Source: Bacteroidia bacterium
GTDB lineage: Bacteria; Bacteroidota; Bacteroidia; Bacteroidales; Prolixibacteraceae
Length of the DNA: 43,746 nucleotides
Assembly (NCBI GenBank): GCA_026391315.1
Contig: JAPLDT010000052.1
Location: forward strand, 1-43,746
Reading direction: 5' to 3'
Below the pieces are notes generated by a model that was not told where the DNA came from, searched no databases, and saw nothing but the letters and a program-made list of their open reading frames with translations. The stretch's first letter is position 1; each line of letters begins with the position of its first letter. Shown piece by piece: positions 28,101 to 36,106 of this stretch. The translations under genes were made by a program, and so were the position numbers.

Positions 28101-28582
28101 GAGGGAATACCCCTGAATTGAATTACGGTCTAAATATCAACGGAAACTTTAAGGGATTTGATTTGAGTATGTTGTGGTATGGCGCTTCGAATTACAGCAC
28201 TCTTATGCCTTATATGTCTCCATATGGGCCTATCCCAAGTACGATATTTAAAGCTCAGTTGGATTACTGGACACCTCAAAATACCGGGGCCTCACTTCCA
28301 CGAATTGGAAATGGAGGATTTACCAACGACAAGTTTCCTTCCACCTTTTGGCTGGTAAATATTTATTATGTTCGTTTGAAGAATGTTCAATTAGGCTATT
28401 CCCTTCCTCCGCGATTATTTAAAAATATAGGCGTGTCGAATTGCCGGGTTTATTTATCTGCGGTTAATTGGTTGACCATTACCAACTTTAAGGATTTTGA
28501 TCCGGAAACTGTTTCTTCTGGTACTTATGGCTTTTTCCCTCAACAAAAAACGCTTGGGTTCGGGGCTAATATAACATTATAA
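25166..28582 (+). CDS. SusC/RagA TonB-dependent receptor with STN domain
   Basis: A 1138-residue outer-membrane glycan importer. After a signal segment ending near NYAQ (about residue 48), an STN/secretin domain ([28 protein letters not shown]) can report to FecR. A carboxypeptidase-D-like domain ([23 protein letters not shown]) and the SusC box ([17 protein letters not shown]) follow. Then come the plug ([26 protein letters not shown]) and a beta-barrel ending in a Phe-less GFGANITL. The STN domain fits control by the two upstream genes. The partner SusD gene follows 22 bases later. Confidence 0.95.
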   Translation: [1138 protein letters not shown]

Positions 28583-28604
28583 ATGTAACTTTAATTTGAA
28601 AAAA

Positions 28605-30386
28605 ATGAAAACCTTAAAATATTTATTTATTTCAGCTCTGATCTGTTTTTCAGGTCAGTCCTGTAAAAATATCCTTGAGAAAGCGCCTTTGGATATAATT
28701 TCAGACGTAGCGGTATGGAATGACAAAGCCATGACAAATTCATACGTTGCCAATTTATATGGGAAAATGAAGCTTCCATCAACGTTTCTGCCATCGCTGT
28801 TTCCGCTTGATGAACTACCTGGTGACGACATATTTATTGCTGATGACGGAAGTACACCACATACCTGGCATCCTGAATTTAATGGAAATTATATTTTCGG
28901 TAGTTTGAATTCATCTGGTGGTTTTAAAGAATATTGGAACTACGAACTAATCCGAGCATGTAATGTTTTTATTGAAAAAATGGCTACTTCTACACTTTCT
29001 GAAAGTATAAAAACAACACTTTTAGCCGAAGTAAGGGTGATCAGGGCCTACACCTATTTTGAAATGGTGAAGCGTTATGGCGGCGTTCCATTGATCACAA
29101 AAGCACAGGGCATTAATGATCCTGAATCAGAATTATTTGCAAAAAGGAATAAAGAAGCGGAAATTTATGATTTTATCGGTTCGGAAATTGATGCCGTACT
29201 GAATGCTCTTCCTGTTGGTGACATAAACAGGTTTACCAAATATGGCGCCCTGGCCTTAAAATCAAGGGCCATGTTGTACGCCGGTTCAATAGCAAAATAT
29301 GGTAAGGTTCAGTTGGACGGGGTGGCAGGGATTCCTTCAGGTCGGGCAAACAGCTATTATCAGGCCTCATACGATGCCTCAAAACTGATCGATGGTTCAG
29401 GTGTATTTTCTCTGTACAAAGCGGATATAATACCAGGGGACCTCAAATCGTATGCCAATAACTATTATAAGTTATTTATAACTAATAAGACCCCTGAGTC
29501 GATTTTTGAGGTATCTTTTATTCCAGGAGTTCGTGGTAATGTTGCAGCTTCTTTTTCGTATAACCTCATTGGAAATATGGAGTTCCCTGGCCTTGATTTT
29601 GCTAATGCATTTGAAATGGTTGATGGTAGTTCCGGTGTGATTGATTATGCAAATATTGCTACAACGGATGTACCAGGCCTCCATAAAAATAAAGATCCTC
29701 GTTTTAATGCAACATTTTTAGGGGAAGGAGATATATGGAATTCTGTTGTGGTTCATACTCATTTTTATATAATTAAAGATAATGGTAACATATTGGGGGA
29801 TAGGGGTGTTTTTTACACCGGTCTAAATGGAGTTACCCTGCCAGGAAGGGGGGAAAGTGATACATGGACTGGATGGTGTACAAAAAAAATGGTAAAAGAG
29901 TATTTAAAGGGACCTTTAATATTAGACGGTTATATGGGGACAGATGATATGCCCTGTCTCCTTTTTCGTTTAGGTGAAATCTATCTGAACCTCGCAGAGG
30001 CAGCCCAGGAATTGGGCAAGTCAGCTGAAGCGCTTAAGTATACTAATTTAATACGGAGCAGGGCTGGTATTTCCCAACTCAGTTCAATCAGTATGAAACA
30101 AATTAAGCAAGAACGCCGGGTAGAATTATCCATGGGAGAGGGACACCGGTGGTGGGATTTGCGACGTTGGAGAGATGCAGCCAAATCGCCGGCAGAAGGT
30201 GGCCTTAATGGTTTACGCATTACCAAAGCTCTTCCATACTATGACTTTCGCGATTCGAAATTTCATTTTGAAACAGGGAATCTTGAAAGTAATCCCCGTG
30301 TTTTTAAGGAAGCTTACTACTATTTGCCCATAACTGTTGCGCGGATTAATAATAATAAAAACTTAGTTGAGAATCCGGGGTATTAA
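28605..30386 (+). CDS. SusD/RagB glycan-binding lipoprotein
   Basis: A 593-residue surface lipoprotein that forms a lid over the SusC partner. A lipobox lies at SGQSC (residues about 16-20). A TPR-rich helical fold with ELIRACNVFIEKM and EVRVIRAYTYFEMVKRYGGVPL is typical of the family, as is the C-terminal ERRVELSMGEGHRWWDLRRW. The open frame starts at a TTG (28596), but the ATG at 28605 starts the signal peptide. A strong hairpin follows at 30406-30448. Confidence 0.93.
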   Translation: MKTLKYLFISALICFSGQSCKNILEKAPLDIISDVAVWNDKAMTNSYVANLYGKMKLPSTFLPSLFPLDELPGDDIFIADDGSTPHTWHPEFNGNYIFGSLNSSGGFKEYWNYELIRACNVFIEKMATSTLSESIKTTLLAEVRVIRAYTYFEMVKRYGGVPLITKAQGINDPESELFAKRNKEAEIYDFIGSEIDAVLNALPVGDINRFTKYGALALKSRAMLYAGSIAKYGKVQLDGVAGIPSGRANSYYQASYDASKLIDGSGVFSLYKADIIPGDLKSYANNYYKLFITNKTPESIFEVSFIPGVRGNVAASFSYNLIGNMEFPGLDFANAFEMVDGSSGVIDYANIATTDVPGLHKNKDPRFNATFLGEGDIWNSVVVHTHFYIIKDNGNILGDRGVFYTGLNGVTLPGRGESDTWTGWCTKKMVKEYLKGPLILDGYMGTDDMPCLLFRLGEIYLNLAEAAQELGKSAEALKYTNLIRSRAGISQLSSISMKQIKQERRVELSMGEGHRWWDLRRWRDAAKSPAEGGLNGLRITKALPYYDFRDSKFHFETGNLESNPRVFKEAYYYLPITVARINNNKNLVENPGY

Positions 30387-30405
30387 ATTCTAATTTTTAT
30401 TGAAT

Positions 30406-30448
30406 ATAAGAGATTATCGTCATGGATTTGATGATGATAATCTCTTAT
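30406..30448 (+). terminator. Hairpin after susD
   Basis: ATAAGAGATTATC (30406-30418) and GATAATCTCTTAT (30436-30448) make a perfect 13-bp stem with a 17-base loop, 19 bases after the susD stop. There is no strong T-run. Its place between susD and the enzyme genes suggests partial termination or mRNA 3'-end protection that would keep SusCD more abundant than the enzymes. Confidence 0.6.
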
Positions 30449-30495
30449 TATATTAGTTGCGAATGATTTATTTAAGTTTAATTTATTAATCTACA

Positions 30496-31230
30496 ATGAA
30501 AAAGCTATTTTGGTTATTATTTATTATCCCTACCTGTTTTAAGGGTTTTGCTCTGGAGGTAAATAAATTATCCGAACTGCCTGGCATTACACGTGCACCG
30601 GTTTATTATAATATTGGCAAAATCAAAACAGTGCTTATTTTAGGCAACAGCATTGTCCAGATTCCCATTGAAGCTATTCTCTCAGGACCTGCAGATTCCG
30701 GCTGGTACGGAGACTGGGGAATGGCTGCCTCGATAAGAGACAGTGATTTTGTCCACCTGCTTATTCGCGACATTCATCAAATAGATCCATCAGTTGTGGT
30801 TAAATTCAAAAATATTGCAGATTTCGAAAGAGGTTATGTTTCCTATCCAGTGTCAAATCTTGATTCTTTAAAAAACCCGGATATGTTGATCCTGAAAATA
30901 TCCGAGAATATAAATGGCAAGAAAGTCGTGGAAGATAATTTTATTTCTTATTACGACAAGCTTGTAAAATATATTACCACTAACAATCAGTCTATTAAAG
31001 TAATCGTTGATGGTTTTTTTGCTAACGCGAATGTTGACAGGTTAATAGAAGAGTATGCCCTCCAAAATAATTACCTCTTTGTAACAACATCCAGTTTGTC
31101 AAAAGATACAACAAACACTGCAAAGGGAAAATTTAAACGAGCGGATATTTCCGCCCATCCTTCAGACAAAGGCATGCGGATGATCGAACAAAGGATTTGG
31201 GATAAAATAAAGGACTATTTTAAAAAATAA
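30496..31230 (+). CDS. SGNH/GDSL hydrolase family protein
   Basis: A 244-residue exported protein with a signal peptide (MKKLFWLLFIIPTCFKGFAL). The first SGNH block is LILGNSIVQ, with Asn where the usual GDS has Asp, as seen in many Bacteroidota members. The last block is SAHPSDKGMRMI, which supplies the catalytic His. Such enzymes remove acetyl or other acyl esters from glycans. It opens the enzyme part of the PUL operon, 10 bases before the GH36 gene. The substrate is not known. Confidence 0.7.
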   Translation: MKKLFWLLFIIPTCFKGFALEVNKLSELPGITRAPVYYNIGKIKTVLILGNSIVQIPIEAILSGPADSGWYGDWGMAASIRDSDFVHLLIRDIHQIDPSVVVKFKNIADFERGYVSYPVSNLDSLKNPDMLILKISENINGKKVVEDNFISYYDKLVKYITTNNQSIKVIVDGFFANANVDRLIEEYALQNNYLFVTTSSLSKDTTNTAKGKFKRADISAHPSDKGMRMIEQRIWDKIKDYFKK

Positions 31231-31240
31231 TAAGTCAATT

Positions 31241-31366
31241 ATGTATTCCAGAAATAAAAATAAGAACAGCATAGTACTTGAAAATGATAGCATTCGTGCT
31301 GAATTCATACCTGATCCCTGTGGTAAAATGGTATCACTTATATGCAAAGAAACAGGTTGCGAAATC
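31241..31366 (+). repeat. Copy of the 5' end of the mutarotase gene
   Basis: Bases from 31246 to about 31340 match 33551-33646 at roughly 90% by eye, including a run of about 20 identical bases that encodes IVLEND. Protein similarity continues to residue 42 (VSLICKETGCEIL against VSLINKKTAYEFL). Beyond this the GH36 gene no longer resembles the mutarotase. Confidence 0.8.
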
Positions 31367-33502
31367 CTCCCTTCAGGAGGAGTGTGTAGGGAAGGACAGG
31401 GAAATATTCAATTCTTTGAGATCGCGAAGTGGGTATTGGTTATTTTAGTAATCTTTTTGTTGGAAAGTCGGGCGAACAGCCAGCCCAGGCATGGGACATC
31501 TAAATATGATGTTGATGTGCATACGTGGATCGAACTGCACTTCGCTAAAGGTAAGGTACCTCCGTTCTCTTTTGTATATGGAGGGAAGGAGTCGAAAACA
31601 TTTATTACCCGATGGAAATATCAGGCTGAGAGACTAAGCAGTGATGAATCGGGCGTAGAAAAATATTTATATACCTATCGTGATCCTCAAACTGGCCTGG
31701 TAGTAAGATGTTATGTTACCGGGTTTAAAGATTTTCAGGCCGTAGAGTGGGTACTGAAATTTTCAAATACTTCAGTTTCAAATACCCCGGTTATCGAAAA
31801 CGCAGAGGTTATCGACCAGTCATTTACATACAATCGTGAAGGAACATTTGTCCTTCATCATGCTAAAGGAAGCGATGCACAATTAAGCGATTTTATGCCT
31901 CTTGACGATTCAATGCAAATAGGGAAGAATATAAAAATGATGCCGACCGGAGCCAGGGGTTCCTCCGATAATACGGCATTCCCCTTCTTCAATATCGAAA
32001 GTCCGGTCGGGCAAGGGATCATGGTTGCTGTAGGTTGGACCGGACAATGGTATGCAGATGTTCAGCAAATGGATGAAAAATCGGTTTTACTGAAGTCCGG
32101 AATGGCGCGGATGAAACTAATTTTATATTCTGATGAAGAAATCCGTACCCCAAAAATTTGCCTGCTTTTTTGGAAGGGACAAGATCGGATGGTCGGGCAT
32201 AATCAATTCCGGCGATTTATTCTGGCACACCACACCCGCAAAATTGACGGACGTTTTGTTGATCCGCCGCTTTCTTCTGGTCTTAGTATGGGTAAATTTA
32301 CGGACGGCCCTTCGCCATACAATTTTTATTTATATCTGACGGAAAATTATGCAATGGCCACTGTCGAACGTTTTAAACAATTCGGAATTGTTCCTGAAGT
32401 TTGCTGGATTGATGCCGGATGGTACGAGGGGGGTGACCAATGGTGGCAGGGTGTCGGTAATTGGGTTGTTGATAAAAAAAGGTTCCCCAATGGGTTAAAA
32501 CCCGTTTCGGATGTCGTTCATGCTGCCGGGGCGAAATTGCTTTTGTGGTTAGAACCGGAACGGGTTCGCAAAGGAACACGGTTTTATAAAGAACATCGGG
32601 AATGGTTGCTTGAATCTCCGGAGACACCTCTGAAAAAGGATGATCTGTATACTAGTGATAATTACCTGTTTGATCTGGGAAACGAAAAGGCTCGTTTGTG
32701 GCTGACCGATTATATTTCTGATTTTCTCAGAAAAGAAGGCGTTGATTACTATCGTCAGGATTTCAATGTTGTGGATGCAGAAGGTAGCTGGAAAATGAAA
32801 GACAAACCAGGTCGTGTCGGGATGGCCGAAATCAGGCATATCGAAGGGCTGTATACTTTTTGGGACAGCCTTTTGGTGAGGTTTCCCAATCTTATTATTG
32901 ATAATTGTGCAAGTGGAGGACGTCGAATCGACCTTGAAACAGTATCGCGCAGTTCGCCCCTTTGGCGAACAGATTATCAGTTTGGTGAACCAGATGGCTA
33001 TCAGAACCATACATACGGCCTGAATTTCTATCTACCCCTTCATGGAATCGGCCTGTTTAACATTTCAACGTATGATTTCCGCTCGAGCATGAGCAGTGCA
33101 ATGGCCCTGTTTTTGGATATCAACAGTTCCGGTAATTCTATTCCTCAAATGCAAAAACGTATTCAGGATTTTAAACGGTTACGCCCTTATTATTACGGCG
33201 ATTACTATCCGTTAACGGGAACAAAAAATATGCTGCAGGATAATTCATGGTTAGCCTATCAACTTAACAGACCAGTGGAGAGAGATGGTATTGTCATGGC
33301 TTTTCGACGTAAGGATTGTTCTGATGGAGCGATTCAGGTAAAACTGCGGGGATTGGATGGAAAAGCGAACTATGAACTATATGATGAAGATTCAGGTATA
33401 AAAATAACGAAGACAGGAGAGGAACTTATAACGGGGTTTACGCTTACCTTAAATGAAAAGCCCGGGTCTCTTTTGATTTCGTATAAAAAACACGATGATT
33501 AA
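31241..33502 (+). CDS. GH36 alpha-galactosidase with a foreign N-terminal segment
   Basis: A 753-residue protein. From about residue 82 it is a GH36 alpha-galactosidase or alpha-N-acetylgalactosaminidase: an N-terminal beta-sandwich, then a TIM barrel with the probable nucleophile Asp507 in YYRQDFN and acid/base Asp578 in LWRTDYQ. The conserved CASGGRRIDLE and EVCWIDAGWY motifs also fit. Residues 1-42 (IVLENDSIRAEFIPDP) copy the start of the mutarotase-like gene at 33538. A signal-peptide-like stretch (KWVLVILVIFLLESRANSQ, 63-81) is thus internal, so export may be altered. Translation from a lost or hidden start near residue 60 cannot be excluded. It sits in a tight operon. Confidence 0.85.
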   Translation: MYSRNKNKNSIVLENDSIRAEFIPDPCGKMVSLICKETGCEILPSGGVCREGQGNIQFFEIAKWVLVILVIFLLESRANSQPRHGTSKYDVDVHTWIELHFAKGKVPPFSFVYGGKESKTFITRWKYQAERLSSDESGVEKYLYTYRDPQTGLVVRCYVTGFKDFQAVEWVLKFSNTSVSNTPVIENAEVIDQSFTYNREGTFVLHHAKGSDAQLSDFMPLDDSMQIGKNIKMMPTGARGSSDNTAFPFFNIESPVGQGIMVAVGWTGQWYADVQQMDEKSVLLKSGMARMKLILYSDEEIRTPKICLLFWKGQDRMVGHNQFRRFILAHHTRKIDGRFVDPPLSSGLSMGKFTDGPSPYNFYLYLTENYAMATVERFKQFGIVPEVCWIDAGWYEGGDQWWQGVGNWVVDKKRFPNGLKPVSDVVHAAGAKLLLWLEPERVRKGTRFYKEHREWLLESPETPLKKDDLYTSDNYLFDLGNEKARLWLTDYISDFLRKEGVDYYRQDFNVVDAEGSWKMKDKPGRVGMAEIRHIEGLYTFWDSLLVRFPNLIIDNCASGGRRIDLETVSRSSPLWRTDYQFGEPDGYQNHTYGLNFYLPLHGIGLFNISTYDFRSSMSSAMALFLDINSSGNSIPQMQKRIQDFKRLRPYYYGDYYPLTGTKNMLQDNSWLAYQLNRPVERDGIVMAFRRKDCSDGAIQVKLRGLDGKANYELYDEDSGIKITKTGEELITGFTLTLNEKPGSLLISYKKHDD

Positions 33503-33537
33503 TTTAAACACTAAACAAATAATTATAAGCGGAAAAT

Positions 33538-34467
33538 ATGATTATACATTCCAGATATAAAAATAAAACCAGCATAGTACTTGAAAATGATCGGATCCGT
33601 GCTGAATTTATCCCTGATCCCGGTGGTAAAATGGTATCACTGATCAATAAAAAAACAGCGTATGAATTTTTAGTTCAACGCAAGGGTGAATTATATCGTG
33701 ACCAACCTTTTGATGGCTCATATGTAGATGGAGAATGTAGCGGTTTTGACGATATGTTCCCAACAATAGATGTCTGTAATTATGAAAACGAACCATGGAA
33801 AGGGGTTAAAATGGCCGACCATGGAGAAGTGTGGTCTCTGCCCTGGGAATATAAAATGAATGATGATTCATTGCATATGTCTGTGAAAGGTAAACACTTC
33901 CCTTATGGGTTGGAAAAAAATGTTCATTTCATCAACGATTATACAATACGTTTAGACTATACTTTAACGAATGATAGTCCTTTCGATTTTGAATTCCTAT
34001 GGGCAGGTCATTTTATGCTTAACATAGAAGAAGGAACAAGAGTAATAGTACCGGATGATTGCAAACAGTCTATAACAGTTCTAACAAATAGTAACAGGAA
34101 TTTTGGCGATGTTCATAACTGGCCTTATTTAAAAGACAAAAATGGAAATGGATACCGTGCGGACATCAGCAGATCAAAAGAGGCAAAGGGATTTGAAAAA
34201 TACTATTTTAACAACAAACTTACAGATGGATGGTGCGAACTTCAATATCCTGATAATAAAAATAAATTAAAAGTGTCTTTCCCGGTTGATACCGTGCCTT
34301 ACCTTGGAATATTAATGAACGAAAACGGATGGGATAACCTGTATAATATTTTTATCGAACCATGTACGATCTGCTACGATAGACCGGATGTAGCAAAAAA
34401 ATATGGACAGGTAAGTAAAGTGGAAGCTTTTGGCAAATATGGTTGGTATATCGATTTGACAATTTAA
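33538..34467 (+). CDS. Galactose mutarotase-like / aldose 1-epimerase-family protein
   Basis: A 309-residue protein with the beta-sandwich pattern of galactose mutarotase-like proteins: an N-terminal IVLENDRIRAEFIPDPGGKMVSLINK, then central HGEVWSLPWEY and FEFLWAGHFMLNIEEG, and a C-terminal FIEPC. It has no signal peptide, so it would act on free sugar in the cytoplasm. It could interconvert anomers before the dehydrogenases that follow. Substrate is unassigned. The gap before the SDR gene is 11 bases. Its 5' end is duplicated at 31241. Confidence 0.72.
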   Translation: MIIHSRYKNKTSIVLENDRIRAEFIPDPGGKMVSLINKKTAYEFLVQRKGELYRDQPFDGSYVDGECSGFDDMFPTIDVCNYENEPWKGVKMADHGEVWSLPWEYKMNDDSLHMSVKGKHFPYGLEKNVHFINDYTIRLDYTLTNDSPFDFEFLWAGHFMLNIEEGTRVIVPDDCKQSITVLTNSNRNFGDVHNWPYLKDKNGNGYRADISRSKEAKGFEKYYFNNKLTDGWCELQYPDNKNKLKVSFPVDTVPYLGILMNENGWDNLYNIFIEPCTICYDRPDVAKKYGQVSKVEAFGKYGWYIDLTI

Positions 34468-34478
34468 ATTAACAACCT

Positions 34479-35300
34479 ATGTTAAGAAAAATGGAGGGTA
34501 AAAAAGTTTTGGTTACCGGTTCAGGAACAGGACTAGGTCGTGAGATTGCCTTGGAATTTGCTCGACAAGGCGCTGCAGTTGTGCTGCATTATTCTCATAG
34601 TTCAGATGGGGCAGAATCGGCTGTAAAGGAAATTCAATCTGCAGGAGGTAGGGCAAAAGCAATAAAAGCGGATTTTAGTGAAGTTGATCAGGCAATACAA
34701 CTAACAGTGGATGCCATTGATTTTTTGGGCGGTTTAGATGTGTTGGTTAATAATGCCGGTATCACCATGACACTGGAATTTGAAGAGGTAACCCCCGAAC
34801 AGTTTGATACACTATACAATGTAAATGTCCGGGCACAGTACTTTATAACACAAAAAGCATTGCCAGCCATGATCAAACAAGGCGGAGGTGTAATAATTAA
34901 TCTCTCTTCTGTACATGGCCTAAGTGCTAATAAAGGACATTCAGTGTATGCCGGAACTAAAGGCGCTATCATCTCATATACCCGTGAACTTGCAATTGAG
35001 TTAGCTCCCAGGGGAATAAGGGTTAATGCCATTGCGCCAGGATTTGTTCCCGTTGAAAATCATTTTAAAGCTGACGGGAATATTGATTTTAGACGATTGG
35101 GAGAACTCATTCCGTGTGGTTTCGCGGGAACGCCTCTTGATATTGCTAAAGCAACGATATTTCTTGCTTCTGAGGATGCAAGATACATTATCGGCCAGAC
35201 AATTGTTATAGATGGGGGTACTACTTCATGGATGTCTTTCAGTGAAGGATACCGGGATATAGGCCTGCGCCTGGGGAAAGGATACGTTCCTGGTTTATAG
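34479..35300 (+). CDS. SDR-family oxidoreductase 1
   Basis: A 273-residue classical short-chain dehydrogenase. It has the NAD(P)-binding TGSGTGLG near the N-terminus, NNAGIT, the Ser in NLSSVHG and the YAGTK active site. The C-terminal tail is TTSWMSFSEGYRDIGLRLG. Translation may start at the internal Met5 (MEGKKVLVTG). Partners are the mutarotase-like gene upstream and a second SDR. A sugar dehydrogenase is likely. Pieces of it (codons around 60-70 and the last 34) reappear at 43356-43496. Confidence 0.85.
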   Translation: MLRKMEGKKVLVTGSGTGLGREIALEFARQGAAVVLHYSHSSDGAESAVKEIQSAGGRAKAIKADFSEVDQAIQLTVDAIDFLGGLDVLVNNAGITMTLEFEEVTPEQFDTLYNVNVRAQYFITQKALPAMIKQGGGVIINLSSVHGLSANKGHSVYAGTKGAIISYTRELAIELAPRGIRVNAIAPGFVPVENHFKADGNIDFRRLGELIPCGFAGTPLDIAKATIFLASEDARYIIGQTIVIDGGTTSWMSFSEGYRDIGLRLGKGYVPGL

Positions 35301-35348
35301 GAGATAATGATAAAGATTCAAGTTAGTTATTTATGAGACAATAAAAAA

Positions 35349-36095
35349 ATGTACAAAGATTTTCAAAACAAGGTAGCTATTGTAACAGGATCAGGATCAG
35401 GATTAGGATTTGCTATTGCAAAAAAATTATCTCAATTAAAAGTGAGGCTGGTACTCTTCGATAAAAATGAAGAATTTCTTTTAAAATTAAAGTCTCAGCT
35501 TAAGACGGAAAGCATAATATATTCTGTTGATATAACTTCGGAAGAACAGGTTAGAAAAGCCGTTAACGAAACTGGAAGCAGGTTCGGATCCATTGATATT
35601 CTGATAAACAGTGCAGGGATTACGGGAAATACGAATATTAAAAGTCATGAGGTTGAATATTCTAATTTGAAAGCTGTATTTGATGTGAATTTTATCGGTA
35701 GTTTCTACACATCTAAATATGTGCTTCCCTGGATGCTGAAAAATAATTATGGCCGCATTCTTCATATCGCTTCGATAGCAGGAAAAGAAGGTAACGTCGG
35801 TATGCTGGCTTATTCAGCCTCAAAAGCCGCCGTAATCGCTATGGCTAAGGTGCAGGGGAAGGAATACGCAGAGACCAATATTACAGTTAATGCACTTGCC
35901 CCTGCAGCAATCAGAACTGCAATGGTAGATGCGTTGCCAAAGGAACTGGCAAAATATTTAGCGGATAAAATACCCATGAAACGTTGCGGAACACTGGAAG
36001 AAGCTGCAAGTATGGCTATCTTTATTGTATCACGGGAAAACAGCTTCAGCACCGGGTTTACTTTTGATTTGTCCGGGGGGAGAGCCACCTATTAA
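35349..36095 (+). CDS. SDR-family oxidoreductase 2
   Basis: A 248-residue classical SDR with TGSGSGLG, NSAGITG, SIAGKEG and YSASK. It resembles 2-keto-3-deoxy-sugar-acid or 3-oxoacyl-ACP-type dehydrogenases more than SDR 1. Together with SDR 1 it could perform two oxidation steps of a sugar-acid pathway. No dehydratase or aldolase lies in this window, so that pathway is an inference. The gap to the symporter gene is 11 bases. Confidence 0.85.
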   Translation: MYKDFQNKVAIVTGSGSGLGFAIAKKLSQLKVRLVLFDKNEEFLLKLKSQLKTESIIYSVDITSEEQVRKAVNETGSRFGSIDILINSAGITGNTNIKSHEVEYSNLKAVFDVNFIGSFYTSKYVLPWMLKNNYGRILHIASIAGKEGNVGMLAYSASKAAVIAMAKVQGKEYAETNITVNALAPAAIRTAMVDALPKELAKYLADKIPMKRCGTLEEAASMAIFIVSRENSFSTGFTFDLSGGRATY

Positions 36096-36106
36096 TAACA
36101 AAACAA

